Position numbers and translations under genes: made by a program. Below are positions 1-7,939 of a DNA stretch of 64,000 bases, in pieces. Numbering within the stretch: the first letter of the stretch is position 1; every line of letters starts with the position of its first letter. The notes beneath the pieces were generated by a model. It did no database searches and was not told the DNA's origin. It saw only the letters and a program-made list of their open reading frames with translations. Source of the stretch: Endomychus coccineus (Eukaryota > Arthropoda > Insecta > Coleoptera > Endomychidae); contig OY294072.1 in NCBI GenBank assembly GCA_958510875.1, positions 2,418,001 through 2,482,000 on the forward strand. Reading direction: 5' to 3'.

Positions 1-483
1 AAAAACAAATTTCGTGATTCTAACCACAATTCTGAATGGTATTCTATACGCGAACGTTCCCCAACACGTTGAGCGCATTTATATTTGTCTGAAGGATGTT
101 GCAACCGATGGTGGTGGGGGTGTAATCGTACCGAATGGATTCCGATGAATTTTAGAAAAATCAACGATAATCAATTAGAGGTATTCGCATTCAACATTCC
201 TCAAGACAATCGTATCACCATACATTATAAACTTAAACTTTTATTCTTTGATCGGAGTGAGGGAGATATGGCTGAATGGCAATTGCTCCAACAATCATCA
301 TGTTTACCACATGTCATACAAAAGACAATATCAACACCATCCACAAGTACGTCATCCTCACTAGACGAAGAAATTTCTAAAATTTTCGCAATTTTGTATG
401 CAATTTTATCTTCTTTATCAGTACTAATGTTGAAAATGTTTGTTAAATATGTAAAGAAGGCTATTTACCATGTAAATAAATGA
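1..483 (+). pseudogene. Membrane-anchored small protein, 3' part (E1 copy)
   Basis: Partial and frameshifted copy of the convergent gene that starts at 27482 in E2. The window opens within the hydrophobic leader. The leader frame runs to a G-tract near 116-120 and then stops; the rest is in the -1 frame and ends at 483. The C-terminal part has a hydrophobic segment (about 20 residues, IFAILYAILSSLSVLMLKMF) followed by a basic tail, typical of a single-pass anchor. The G-tract has five Gs here and in E3 but six in E2, where the two frames are continuous. It converges on the MSV199-type gene 45 bp away. No family recognised; a virion membrane protein is only a guess. Confidence 0.55.
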
Positions 484-528
484 TTGTACGAAGATATAAG
501 TGTTTTAATGAAACAAAAGGAATGATAA

Positions 529-1526
529 TTATAATAATATATTGACATTATCATTTGCTAGTTCATAAGCTTTATTTTTGTGATTGATAACACATTCTAT
601 CAATGACTCGATGTTGATATCACTAATTAATTGTTCACCCCCCTCTTCTTCTGCGGCATGAATAATATTTCCTTTTGCATACCATTTCAAATCGCGGCGG
701 AAATTCTGTTTCACTTCGTTACCAATATCGATAGCATGAGATATGTTAGACCATTTACGTATTAATCGCATTCCTCGATTTTGTAATTTTCTGTCGGCAT
801 CACGCCAACAATCCTCCTGTCGACGCATTAGGTACCATTTTGGTCTCATATCATTCGATGTTCGATATAATCCTAAATAATATATATTATATAAATTTTA
901 TTATAAAAAACAAAGTAATTACCTAAATTTCGTCTCTTTCCGAAATTTATAGGAGGTGGAACAATATTTGGTGCAATTTTATTCCGTAAGGTGATAACAT
1001 TCATTTGAATTTGTTGAGATAAGCGTTGAAATCGTTCTTTCGCGAGACATTCACGTTCCTCAGCTCTTTAACGTTCTTGTTGTTCCTAGAATTTCTCGTA
1101 CTCACAATATTTCATCATAATAAATTTCATTAACGAAAACAGTTCACGTAACTCGATGACTTTAGGAGTTCGCATTTGCATCAATAATGATTCGAAATCA
1201 ATAGCATCTAGAACATAATATTTCTTTCGTGCATCAATCTCATCACAAATTTCTAAATGGTGTATATGCGGGTTTTTCCTCAACAATCTTGTTATAACAC
1301 CCTTTTTAGCATGATATTTTTTGCCGCGATAACCTAATCAATCCAATAGATCTTCATTCATCAGAACGCGTTGGTTTAGTTGAATATTCCAAAATAAATA
1401 GTTTCTTTTATCGTTTCTTATATCGATCCCAAATTTTAGACACACTTCATTAACTGTTAACTTAATAAGATTGTTGGTGGACCATGTAGCCACATTTGAA
1501 TCACGAACGCACGCTGCTAAGTTCAT
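529..1526 (-). pseudogene. MSV199-DUF3627-like protein, two exons, E1 copy with nonsense mutations
   Basis: Exon 1 (923-1526, ATG at 1526) encodes a region like the MSV199 domain of insect poxvirus, iridovirus and baculovirus proteins (for example VLDAIDFESLLMQMRTP followed by a helical ELRELFSLMKF stretch). Exon 2 (529-872) resembles the DUF3627 domain that often follows it (PxWYLMRRQ, then RxIRKWxNISHAIDIG). A 50-bp intron separates them in phase 1. The predicted spliced product is about 315 aa. Three in-frame stops in exon 1 (near 1337, 1086 and 1069) inactivate this copy. MSV199/DUF3627 proteins are thought to be nucleic-acid-associated regulators of large insect DNA viruses; the role here is unknown. 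Confidence 0.65.
873..922 (-). other. Spliceosomal intron in MSV199-type gene
   Basis: On the minus strand a GTAATT donor and TTATTTAG acceptor enclose 50 very AT-rich bases. Removing them joins the two open frames in phase. The same 50-bp intron, with the same boundaries, occurs at 28372-28421 and 61605-61654. Length and AT content suit insect short introns. Confidence 0.75.
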
Positions 1527-1690
1527 TTTTATAACTGAACATCTTCTGAAATGATTCTCTCTTACATACGTGAGAACGTGAACGTGAATAGTGAGTTTGG
1601 GGGGGTAACTCTCTGTTTCGATGTCATTGCAAACGCTGATAACTGACTGATAACGTCACTAGTTGTTTCAATTTGTTTCATTTCCAGCAA

Positions 1691-1724
1691 CCGACTACCA
1701 TAGTTTACAAACTATGATCGTCGG
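1691..1724. promoter_or_regulatory. Intergenic hairpin between MCP and MSV199 genes
   Basis: A 34-bp imperfect inverted repeat: arms CCGACTACCATAGTTT and AAACTATGATCGTCGG around a 2-bp centre. It lies between the 3' end of the capsid gene and the start of the MSV199-type gene in all three copies (also 29189-29222 and 60827-60860). Its core (CATAGTTTAC-AACTATG, CCGGCGA-like flank) is the same as the repeated motif in the TIRs. It could be a protein binding site or promoter element of the MSV199 gene. Confidence 0.5.
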
Positions 1725-1863
1725 ATGTTTACATCACCACCTACCGTTTGAGAAATAAAATATCAAATATAATAATAATAATAACATTTATTGGGAAAGA
1801 TACATTTTGATAGTACATCATTTAGAACTAAAATTATAACATTAAGATTCATCACCTGGTTCT

Positions 1864-3066
1864 TCACACTATACTCCGAACTGATCCTGTAATCGGAGAA
1901 TACTCCATTATACGATCGTTAATGATGATGCAATAAGCCCTGGTGTTTTTGGGGAAATTCAGGAAACTTTCCATCTCTAGTTTGACGTCAACTGTTGATG
2001 ACTTTATAGCATCGTTTTGTTTTGAACAGTCAATCACAAAAATTGCTCTATTCTTGAATGCTATATAATTTAACATGGGCTCACTTATTATTTTATTTGA
2101 AAATGATTTATGGAAATCATAGTACATCTGGTATGCTTCCACGTATTGCTGGTCGGTGGAATTCAATTTCATTGCTTCATATGGATAACACTCTGAATTC
2201 AAGTATAGTTTTACATTTAGCAAGTTTATATTATCGAAATATGCACTGTGCCTAACAGGATTATTTTTTCGATCAGTTTGGAAAGCTAGAATCACATATC
2301 TAGGACGTTCCAAATTCATTGATGTTTTACCAGCCCAAATGTCACGAGTGCTCTCCTTCATCAACGGATTTTCATGCAGATCCCAACTACGGAATGGAAT
2401 CAAAATAGGCTTCTCAGCACTCAAATTCCCCAACATTTGAAATTTAACTTGATCACTTGGAAACACATGTCGCACTTTTAATGCTATCGTCTTCACATTT
2501 ATTTTAGCCGTTTTCGTGCCTGTGCTATTAGTATAGCAATCGTTATCGGTTCGAGACCTTATCAAGTGCAGCTTATGTTTTCCACTCAAAACTTTGTTAT
2601 AGTCAATGAATAGGCCTAGTAGAAAATTGAACGGTATCCATAAATTGATTTTATTATTGTAGACTGAACTCAATACATCCTTAAATGACCATCCAGAAAT
2701 AGCTAGAGGTATAGATTCATGTTTGGCATATGTTAGATAAGCTCTGATGGTGCTGACAATACCAGGATCACGTACTTTGTCTATCTCTTTTCCATTCAAT
2801 TCATAACTGATATATTCGAAGAGAAACGCTCCGAAATTATTCGTTAGTTCACATTCACCATCACCACTTGCTTCTGGCTGGAATTCTGCCTCGATGAATA
2901 AAGCAGACGAGGCCCAATCTACCAACACATCTTGTTGATTGATTAATATCTCAATTTCATCGCTGTTGCCAAAAGATGTTGTGTGGGGATAGTAGGTATG
3001 AGTTTCTCCTCGGATGATGTCTCCATTGAAGTTTGGCTCGTTGAATATTTGAAGTTTTTCCGACAT
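1864..3066 (-). CDS. Putative major capsid protein (double jelly-roll type), 400 aa, intact
   Basis: Open frame of 400 aa from the ATG at 3066 (a longer frame would need a TTG). The N-terminus has the arrangement expected of Polinton-like capsid proteins of about 400 aa found in many invertebrate genomes: HTYYPHTTSFGNSDEIEI, then a strand-rich ALFIEAEF segment. I recall these as the F54H12.2-like family. The fold call is by inference from family resemblance and gene position downstream of a penton-like gene. An AATAAA polyadenylation signal lies on the minus strand at 1787-1792. The start overlaps the end of the small upstream gene in another frame. E2 has lost 215 bp of this gene; E3 is intact apart from a two-codon deletion. 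Confidence 0.65.
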   Translation of the reverse strand: MSEKLQIFNEPNFNGDIIRGETHTYYPHTTSFGNSDEIEILINQQDVLVDWASSALFIEAEFQPEASGDGECELTNNFGAFLFEYISYELNGKEIDKVRDPGIVSTIRAYLTYAKHESIPLAISGWSFKDVLSSVYNNKINLWIPFNFLLGLFIDYNKVLSGKHKLHLIRSRTDNDCYTNSTGTKTAKINVKTIALKVRHVFPSDQVKFQMLGNLSAEKPILIPFRSWDLHENPLMKESTRDIWAGKTSMNLERPRYVILAFQTDRKNNPVRHSAYFDNINLLNVKLYLNSECYPYEAMKLNSTDQQYVEAYQMYYDFHKSFSNKIISEPMLNYIAFKNRAIFVIDCSKQNDAIKSSTVDVKLEMESFLNFPKNTRAYCIIINDRIMEYSPITGSVRSIV

Positions 3067-3203
3067 TGTAACCAAGGGACTTCAAAAAATTGATATTTTC
3101 CAATGATAGTGATGCAGAAGCAACCTTCTCCCTTGAACTCGTTGTAGATAATGACTGATGACCACTATGGGTATGTCTTTTATTTGCTGAAATCCAAACC
3201 CAT
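3024..3203 (-). pseudogene. 59-aa protein upstream of MCP, E1 copy (broken)
   Basis: Homologue of the intact small frame at 30312-30491. One extra A in the sixth to eighth codon region produces an early stop after MGLDFSK, and the usual stop codon has mutated so that the downstream frame runs on to 2957. Ser/Thr-rich with a conserved C-terminal NINFLKSLGYNV stretch. Overlaps the start of the capsid gene by about 43 bp in a different frame. Confidence 0.55.
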
Positions 3204-3289
3204 GTTCTCAAGTGATGGCTACTGCAACAACAACCTTTCCAGATGAATTCTTTTCATATAATGAGTGGTGGTGTGTATTGAATTATTAT

Positions 3290-4035
3290 TTATTGCTGGA
3301 AGCCATAATCCCTAGCGGTCTTTTTCAACTCCAACCGTATAATAATTTCTTCTGAACGAAAATTTACCCGTTTCCAATTCTGATCTAAAATATTCAGTGT
3401 GATGTTATCGAAGGACGTCTTGCTGATGATCGGTAGATGAATAAGATTCTTCGGCTCTATATCAATGGAAAACCCAGGTGGTACAAGAGGTGAGAACTCA
3501 TATATCGTATGAGCTATCTTATTGTTATAATATGCTCCTGCGGTTGAGTTACACTCTACTGGTATTGTTTGAACTTTGATTATGTTTATAGGTCTATCAG
3601 ATACGTGTAGTTCGCGAGATGTCAATTTATTTCTGCTGAATCCCAACAGTTCGCTTATACTATCTTCAGGAATAAAATTCACTCCAAAATCACTCTTCAG
3701 CTCTGTGTGTAGAGTGTTGTTTTGTTAGATTTTAGTGATAATTTCCGGTCACGTTCTTCTTGTTTCACTCCTATCACACAAACTGCACTTTGTATGAAAT
3801 CCTCGATGTCTGTCAACTCGTAGGACCCCGTAGGTATAGTTACTACTTCTTCTTCACCCTTCACATTTTTATAATAAAATTTATTAAAACCTTCTTGAAT
3901 GTTCGGAATGCTATTGTACGTATGCAAGCCAACAAGTGCGATAGAATAATATGAATGAGGATCCAGTTCTATAGGTGGGTGGAAATCTACAGATAAGCGG
4001 GAGCTCTTACCCGTGATGGTGAACGTCTGAGACAT
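3290..4035 (-). pseudogene. Penton-like/minor capsid protein, E1 copy (frameshifted)
   Basis: Begins MSQTFTITGKSSRLSVDF at the ATG at 4035. The intact homologue at 30578-31321 is 247 aa. Here a 2-bp insertion near 3720 shifts the frame, leaving two open pieces (3697-4035 and 3290-3682). Family recognition is by the N-terminal PPIELDPHSYYSIALVGL and YNSIPNI stretches, which I recall from a widespread family of Polinton-like elements located next to the capsid gene; penton identity is inferred from position and size. Confidence 0.55.
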
Positions 4036-4060
4036 GATTGATGAAAACTTTATGAACAAT

Positions 4061-4075
4061 CTGTTTATATACTAA
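4061..4075 (-). promoter_or_regulatory. Putative promoter of penton-like gene, TATA-type motif
   Basis: Minus-strand TTAGTATATAAACAG, 26 bp upstream of the ATG. The core TAGTATATAAACA is identical in front of the ATPase genes (8681-8694, 39300-39313 and copies), suggesting one shared class of promoter for virion genes. Confidence 0.45.
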
Positions 4076-4086
4076 TAAATGCAGGG

Positions 4087-4405
4087 TTAGTCGAGAACAA
4101 CTGAAGAGTTAGAGAGGAAATCTAAACATAACTGACCACAATTATAAGTGTTATAATGTTGAAAATTATCGTGATTGAATAATATCTTACACTTTGTGAA
4201 ATAATCCACTAGTTCTGGATGGGGGCGTAAATTGCCAAAACTATCATAATAAAAAACTGTATCACCGACTTTATTAAACCCAAACCAGTGAGTGCCTCCA
4301 TTGTCCGAGCTATCATAAATACTCCTCTGAAATGGGGAATTTTCAGAGCTTTTGCTAGTTTGCGTAGATCGAGATCGGTCAGAGGTCTTCTGGGTAGGTT
4401 TAATG
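4087..4405 (-). pseudogene. Adenain-type cysteine protease, E1 copy (58-bp deletion)
   Basis: Homologous to the intact protease at 31373-31765. A 58-bp deletion near 4317 removes the segment between the MRDEL start region and the conserved GTHW histidine motif and shifts the frame. The C-terminal catalytic CGQLCLDFL region is preserved. The 5' part lies in the -1 frame relative to the PLA2 gene and overlaps its last codons. Confidence 0.6.
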
Positions 4406-5182
4406 ACAGTTTTTTGGATGTTTATTTAAATATAGACCAAGACCTTTGCGATACTTTTTCAAATATAGAACAGATCCTTGTTTTCCCAAAGCTATAGCTT
4501 CCATTGTTTTATTATGTCTTTCCGTTTCCTCCAAGGTTTTCCGAGCTGCTTTGCTGTCGTTGACGGCCTTAGCGATGCCTGCACCACCTTCCGCCAATGC
4601 TCCAGCAGCTGATAAGCCAACAAACAGAGGTAATAAAAATGATAGAAATCCTCCAGTCTTTGGAATAGGAATTACTCTTGGTAACCGAACATTTTTCCGA
4701 CCACCTGCTTTTTTGAATTGTTTTCGTGCAACTTTCAACGCTGTCTGGGATGTTTTCTTCAGATTGGATGAGTCAAACTTATTCTTCATAACTTTTCTCA
4801 CTCCATCGACAATTGCACTTCCGAACCCAACCTTCTTTCTCATACCCTTCCCCAATTTCCTCTTTGCCTTCATAATTTTATCTACACCGAAAGCGGCAAT
4901 CCTTTCTCTAAATTTTGTGTCTTTAGATTTGACACGTTGCCAAGCAGCGTTCTCTAATATTTTATCCGCCTCGTGACGTCCTTCCAAACTAGCGTTTCGC
5001 AGATATGAAATATCGTGTTGGCGGCAAGCTTTATCGAGTGGATTGATACCTGAATCTCCTCTTCTCAACCGTTCTTCTAATTTTGTACCGGGACCACAGA
5101 ATTGATAACCAGGAATATGAAGTTCAAACGCGAGCTTGTTTATAAGCGTATTGAGAACACCTTCTCCTACGTACGCTTCCAT
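4400..5182 (-). CDS. PLA2-domain minor virion protein, 260 aa, intact
   Basis: ATG at 5182 (MEAYVGEGV). Residues 26-33 form a calcium-binding loop (YQFCGPGT) and residues 50-60 the catalytic DxACxxHDxxY motif with H56 and D57, as in parvovirus VP1-type secreted phospholipase A2 domains; such domains also occur in some Polinton/adintovirus proteins. A basic middle section is followed by a glycine/alanine-rich hydrophobic segment at about residues 185-215 and a C-terminus with two related GLYL repeats. The likely role is membrane disruption during entry. Nine bases before the stop is the slippery heptamer A AAA AAC, positioned to shift into the protease frame. Confidence 0.75.
   Translation of the reverse strand: MEAYVGEGVLNTLINKLAFELHIPGYQFCGPGTKLEERLRRGDSGINPLDKACRQHDISYLRNASLEGRHEADKILENAAWQRVKSKDTKFRERIAAFGVDKIMKAKRKLGKGMRKKVGFGSAIVDGVRKVMKNKFDSSNLKKTSQTALKVARKQFKKAGGRKNVRLPRVIPIPKTGGFLSFLLPLFVGLSAAGALAEGGAGIAKAVNDSKAARKTLEETERHNKTMEAIALGKQGSVLYLKKYRKGLGLYLNKHPKNCH
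4409..4415 (-). promoter_or_regulatory. Candidate -1 ribosomal frameshift site (PLA2 to protease)
   Basis: On the minus strand the codons CCA AAA AAC TGT CAT TAA end the PLA2 gene. The heptamer A AAA AAC is a canonical X XXY YYZ slippery site in the correct phase, and a -1 slip there enters the protease frame exactly. A 7-bp complementarity (CCTCTGA with TCAGAGG) lies downstream and could form a stem with a long loop. Same site in E3 at 58103-58109; mutated to A GAA AAC in E2. Confidence 0.55.
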
Positions 5183-5461
5183 ACAGACTGATGAGAATTC
5201 AAGATTGCACCAATATTCAATGAGGGGAGGGAGAAAGACGAAAGATCTCAAAATAAAATTTTTTATTAATTTCAAAATTTTCTCAATACAAAAGACTTAA
5301 GTATAATCTTAACAATATATGTTTCAAATATTATAATCTTCACTCTTGATTCACCCTCATATTCACGGAATTTTGTTCTATTATAATAACCATACCCTCG
5401 AGTCAATAATATTCCAGCTATTTGTTTGTTCCTAATAATCTCCAAATGGTTAATGATGGGT
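5183..5461. other. Intergenic region between integrase and PLA2 genes
   Basis: 279 bp of AT-rich sequence with no coding potential. On the minus strand it holds AATAAA-type polyadenylation signals after the integrase and then the leader of the PLA2 gene, including a purine/pyrimidine-rich stretch (TCTTTCTCCC). The equivalent region is kept in E2 (32527-32805) and E3 (57058-57336). Confidence 0.5.
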
Positions 5462-6385
5462 TCATTGAACGAGATCCGAATTATTGATCCAACTGTTGTG
5501 ATTATTATCTAGACCCAACCATTTCACATACTGTTGACCCCTCCTCTTTCGTAATATTTTTTTGATTAAATACACATCTGGTTGTTTTGTTTTCTGTAAT
5601 TCTTCCTCATAGAAACAGCCGCTGATTGGTGCGTTGGTCATATCTTCTAGTAGATATGTGACCGGGTTGGTAATTTTTACTTTGATGATTTTAAATAATT
5701 CCGTACTCCAATTGGGCGTAAATCCCTTCTCAAAAATATGTTTAGCCTTACTTATTCGTACCACATCTCCAACATTGTATTTGTGAGGCAGAGCTAACTT
5801 GATGTGTGAGTAGGATCGCTTCAATATTTCGCTCTCAATCTGTTTCGTCACTTTTATTGGAGCCATATTTATAGTACTATGTTTACGTTTATTATATTTT
5901 TCTGTGGTTTCTTCAAGTATATCAAGCCATTTGTATTTCCCGCTAAGACTGAAATGTTTGTAGAGCGATTCCTTTAACGTTCGAATGACACGTTCAGCAA
6001 TGGCTGCTTTTTTCACACTATACGTATTATAATGATTGATATTATGTTTCTTCATTAGATCGTTAAAGTGTTTATTGAAGAATTCTTTTCCCTGATCGCT
6101 TTGCAGATTCCTAGGCTTACGATGTCCTTCTAGCAATATAGAACTGACCGCTTTCCGAACCTCTTCGGCTGATTTCGTTTTCAGCGGGCGTGTCCATAGA
6201 AATTTCGAGAAATAATCAATCATAATCAAAATGTATTTGAATCCTCTATTTTCACGAGCGTAATTACCCATTTTAGCCAGATCCATTTGCCACAAATCAT
6301 CCAAACCTTTTATGATTGTTCTGCGTCGTTTGAAATTCTTCCTACTCGGCTTATGAAGCTCATGCACAACTTGTTCTCTACTCAT
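5462..6385 (-). CDS. Retroviral-type (rve) integrase with chromodomain, 307 aa, intact
   Basis: ATG at 6385. The catalytic core has D35 (WQMDLA), D97 (SDQGKEF) and E131 (AERVIRTLKES), the DDE triad with 33 residues between the last two. Residues 204-216 (NVGDVVRISK) open an SH3-like region, and residues 272-307 are a chromodomain (VKWLGLDNNHNSW). This is the usual Polinton integrase layout, which inserts the linear element and makes short target duplications; it resembles the family I recall as F54H12.3-like. This is the only copy in the window with the whole frame open: E2 and the tandem units carry a deletion and stops, and E3 has a stop at codon 95. The fibre-like gene ends 17 bp upstream. 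Confidence 0.85.
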   Translation of the reverse strand: MSREQVVHELHKPSRKNFKRRRTIIKGLDDLWQMDLAKMGNYARENRGFKYILIMIDYFSKFLWTRPLKTKSAEEVRKAVSSILLEGHRKPRNLQSDQGKEFFNKHFNDLMKKHNINHYNTYSVKKAAIAERVIRTLKESLYKHFSLSGKYKWLDILEETTEKYNKRKHSTINMAPIKVTKQIESEILKRSYSHIKLALPHKYNVGDVVRISKAKHIFEKGFTPNWSTELFKIIKVKITNPVTYLLEDMTNAPISGCFYEEELQKTKQPDVYLIKKILRKRRGQQYVKWLGLDNNHNSWINNSDLVQ

Positions 6386-6402
6386 CTTATCAATGTGGAA
6401 AT

Positions 6403-7056
6403 CTAGTATGGAATTAATTTTTTGGGTATATTCACAGGATTTGGAGATATACGTTTCACAGAGCCCTGCTTTGTTGTTGTGGATGATGAGGGTCTCTTCT
6501 TAGAAGGTTGCACAGATGTCATCCGTCGTTCTAACGCCTCCACTTCACTAGTAATTTCATTTAGACGCATGTTCACATTGTTAAATGTGTTATTGATCTC
6601 TTTCAATTCATTACTGTTCTCCCTCACACTATCACTGATTGTTTTATACTCTGATTTTATATAGATCCCCATTCCATTATATTTATTCTGAATGTCCATC
6701 AGATGTTTATCAATGTTGAGAATAACCTTCTCATTCGTTAAGTTATGTTCATCCAGATCCTTGTTGATATCTTTGATCAAATTATCAACCCTAACATTGA
6801 AGGTATCTTTAAGACTGGTTTCCGTTTTCAGATTCATGTTGAGTGTTAATTTATCAACATATGCTTTATTTGCAACATCTCCATCATCATTCGGTGATTT
6901 TACGTTGCACAATCTACGATTTTCCATATCATAACTTCCATCGCTCGTTAGGAATAATCCTTGTCCGTGAACTTGTTTCAAATTATTATTAAATACATTT
7001 GTATCATATGTCCACATGGAAGAGGAGGCTCTGCCAAACCTATCCATTGAAACCAT
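6403..7056 (-). CDS. Fibre-like coiled-coil protein, 217 aa
   Basis: ATG at 7056, overlapping the end of the 354-aa gene by 17 bp. Residues about 41-69 (YDMENRRLCNV, then SPNDDGDVANKAYVDKL) resemble the short motif found in phage tail fibres, where an N-R-(I/L) beta turn is followed by DAVNKKYVD just before a trimeric shaft. Residues about 80-175 are heptad-rich coiled coil, and the C-terminus is a Ser/Thr-rich basic tail. A trimeric virion fibre is the most likely role, by analogy. Open in every copy of the window. Confidence 0.55.
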   Translation of the reverse strand: MVSMDRFGRASSSMWTYDTNVFNNNLKQVHGQGLFLTSDGSYDMENRRLCNVKSPNDDGDVANKAYVDKLTLNMNLKTETSLKDTFNVRVDNLIKDINKDLDEHNLTNEKVILNIDKHLMDIQNKYNGMGIYIKSEYKTISDSVRENSNELKEINNTFNNVNMRLNEITSEVEALERRMTSVQPSKKRPSSSTTTKQGSVKRISPNPVNIPKKLIPY

Positions 7057-7896
7057 CTTTATAACTGTGATGAATTTGTCTTACACCTGGTTTTTGTTCA
7101 ATTACCCCTGCCTCTATCAATTCTTCTATTATAGAGATTATCTCGTTGTGATGATTATGGTTACCTGCATGCGAGGATGCAACAAGAAGTCTCAGTCTGT
7201 CCACAATTTCGTTAACGTCATCCCAATAAACATATTCGATATGTTTCTCGTTATATTCAAGCATATCATTTTGATATATGCACTTCCAGTGTGTGTTTTG
7301 GCTCTGGGTCTTTTCATGGAATTAATCAAAGGTTTCAGTAAATTTTTGTATTTTACAATGTTTCTTATTCGATCAGCTGGATCGTTATTACGTCTATGGG
7401 CACTAGTCATTTCCATCATTTGACTGTAATTTTTCCCATCTTCCACAGTGTAAGTATCAGGTAGAACATCTCTGTAAAATATCAAATTATACAGTCCTGT
7501 GGTACCCTTGAACGGAGTACCCTTGATAATAATATTACTCTCACTATCAAACCCTATAGGTTGATTACCCATGAACCATTCGTCTAAAGTTGAATTATAT
7601 TGCAAACCCATTTTATCATCATATCTCTTAACATCATCATCCAATAGGTATCCTTCCAAGTAATAACGTGCTAATGTGGGGTATTGTTGCAGAAACTCCT
7701 CTGTAGCCTCTGCATTATCTTTCTTATGTTTTCTGAATTCTTCACGAATCTGATCGATAGTAGGTTCGAGGGTAAACACATCTTCCTCAGTATTTTGGGG
7801 GTTATATACGAACTCTTCCCCTTCAGTTTGCTAACTCCCAAATTTTTTTCTTCAATTGTTTGTTTTCTTTAAGCATGTTACTCACACCCTCGTCCA
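7040..7896 (-). pseudogene. Conserved 354-aa element protein, E1 copy (internal deletion and frameshift)
   Basis: Homologue of the intact gene at 54415-55479. Compared with that copy, a 206-bp deletion with AAC microhomology at the ends removes most of codons 24-93 (junction near 7826), and loss of one T near 7268 shifts the frame again. Starts at the ATG at 7896 and ends at 7040. Confidence 0.6.
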
Positions 7897-7939
7897 TGCT
7901 GAGCGGTTTGCCTATTCCAAATGAAAGAATATATACATG

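Noticed and set aside
4446..4976. 176-codon plus-strand frame opposite the PLA2 gene (also 31790-32320)
   Set aside because: Antisense shadow of a well-supported gene; hydrophobic composition reflects the complementary codons.
7016..7423. Hydrophobic plus-strand frames opposite the 354-aa gene (also 34275-34763, 41434-41922, 48593-49081)
   Set aside because: Antisense to conserved coding sequence; no independent evidence.
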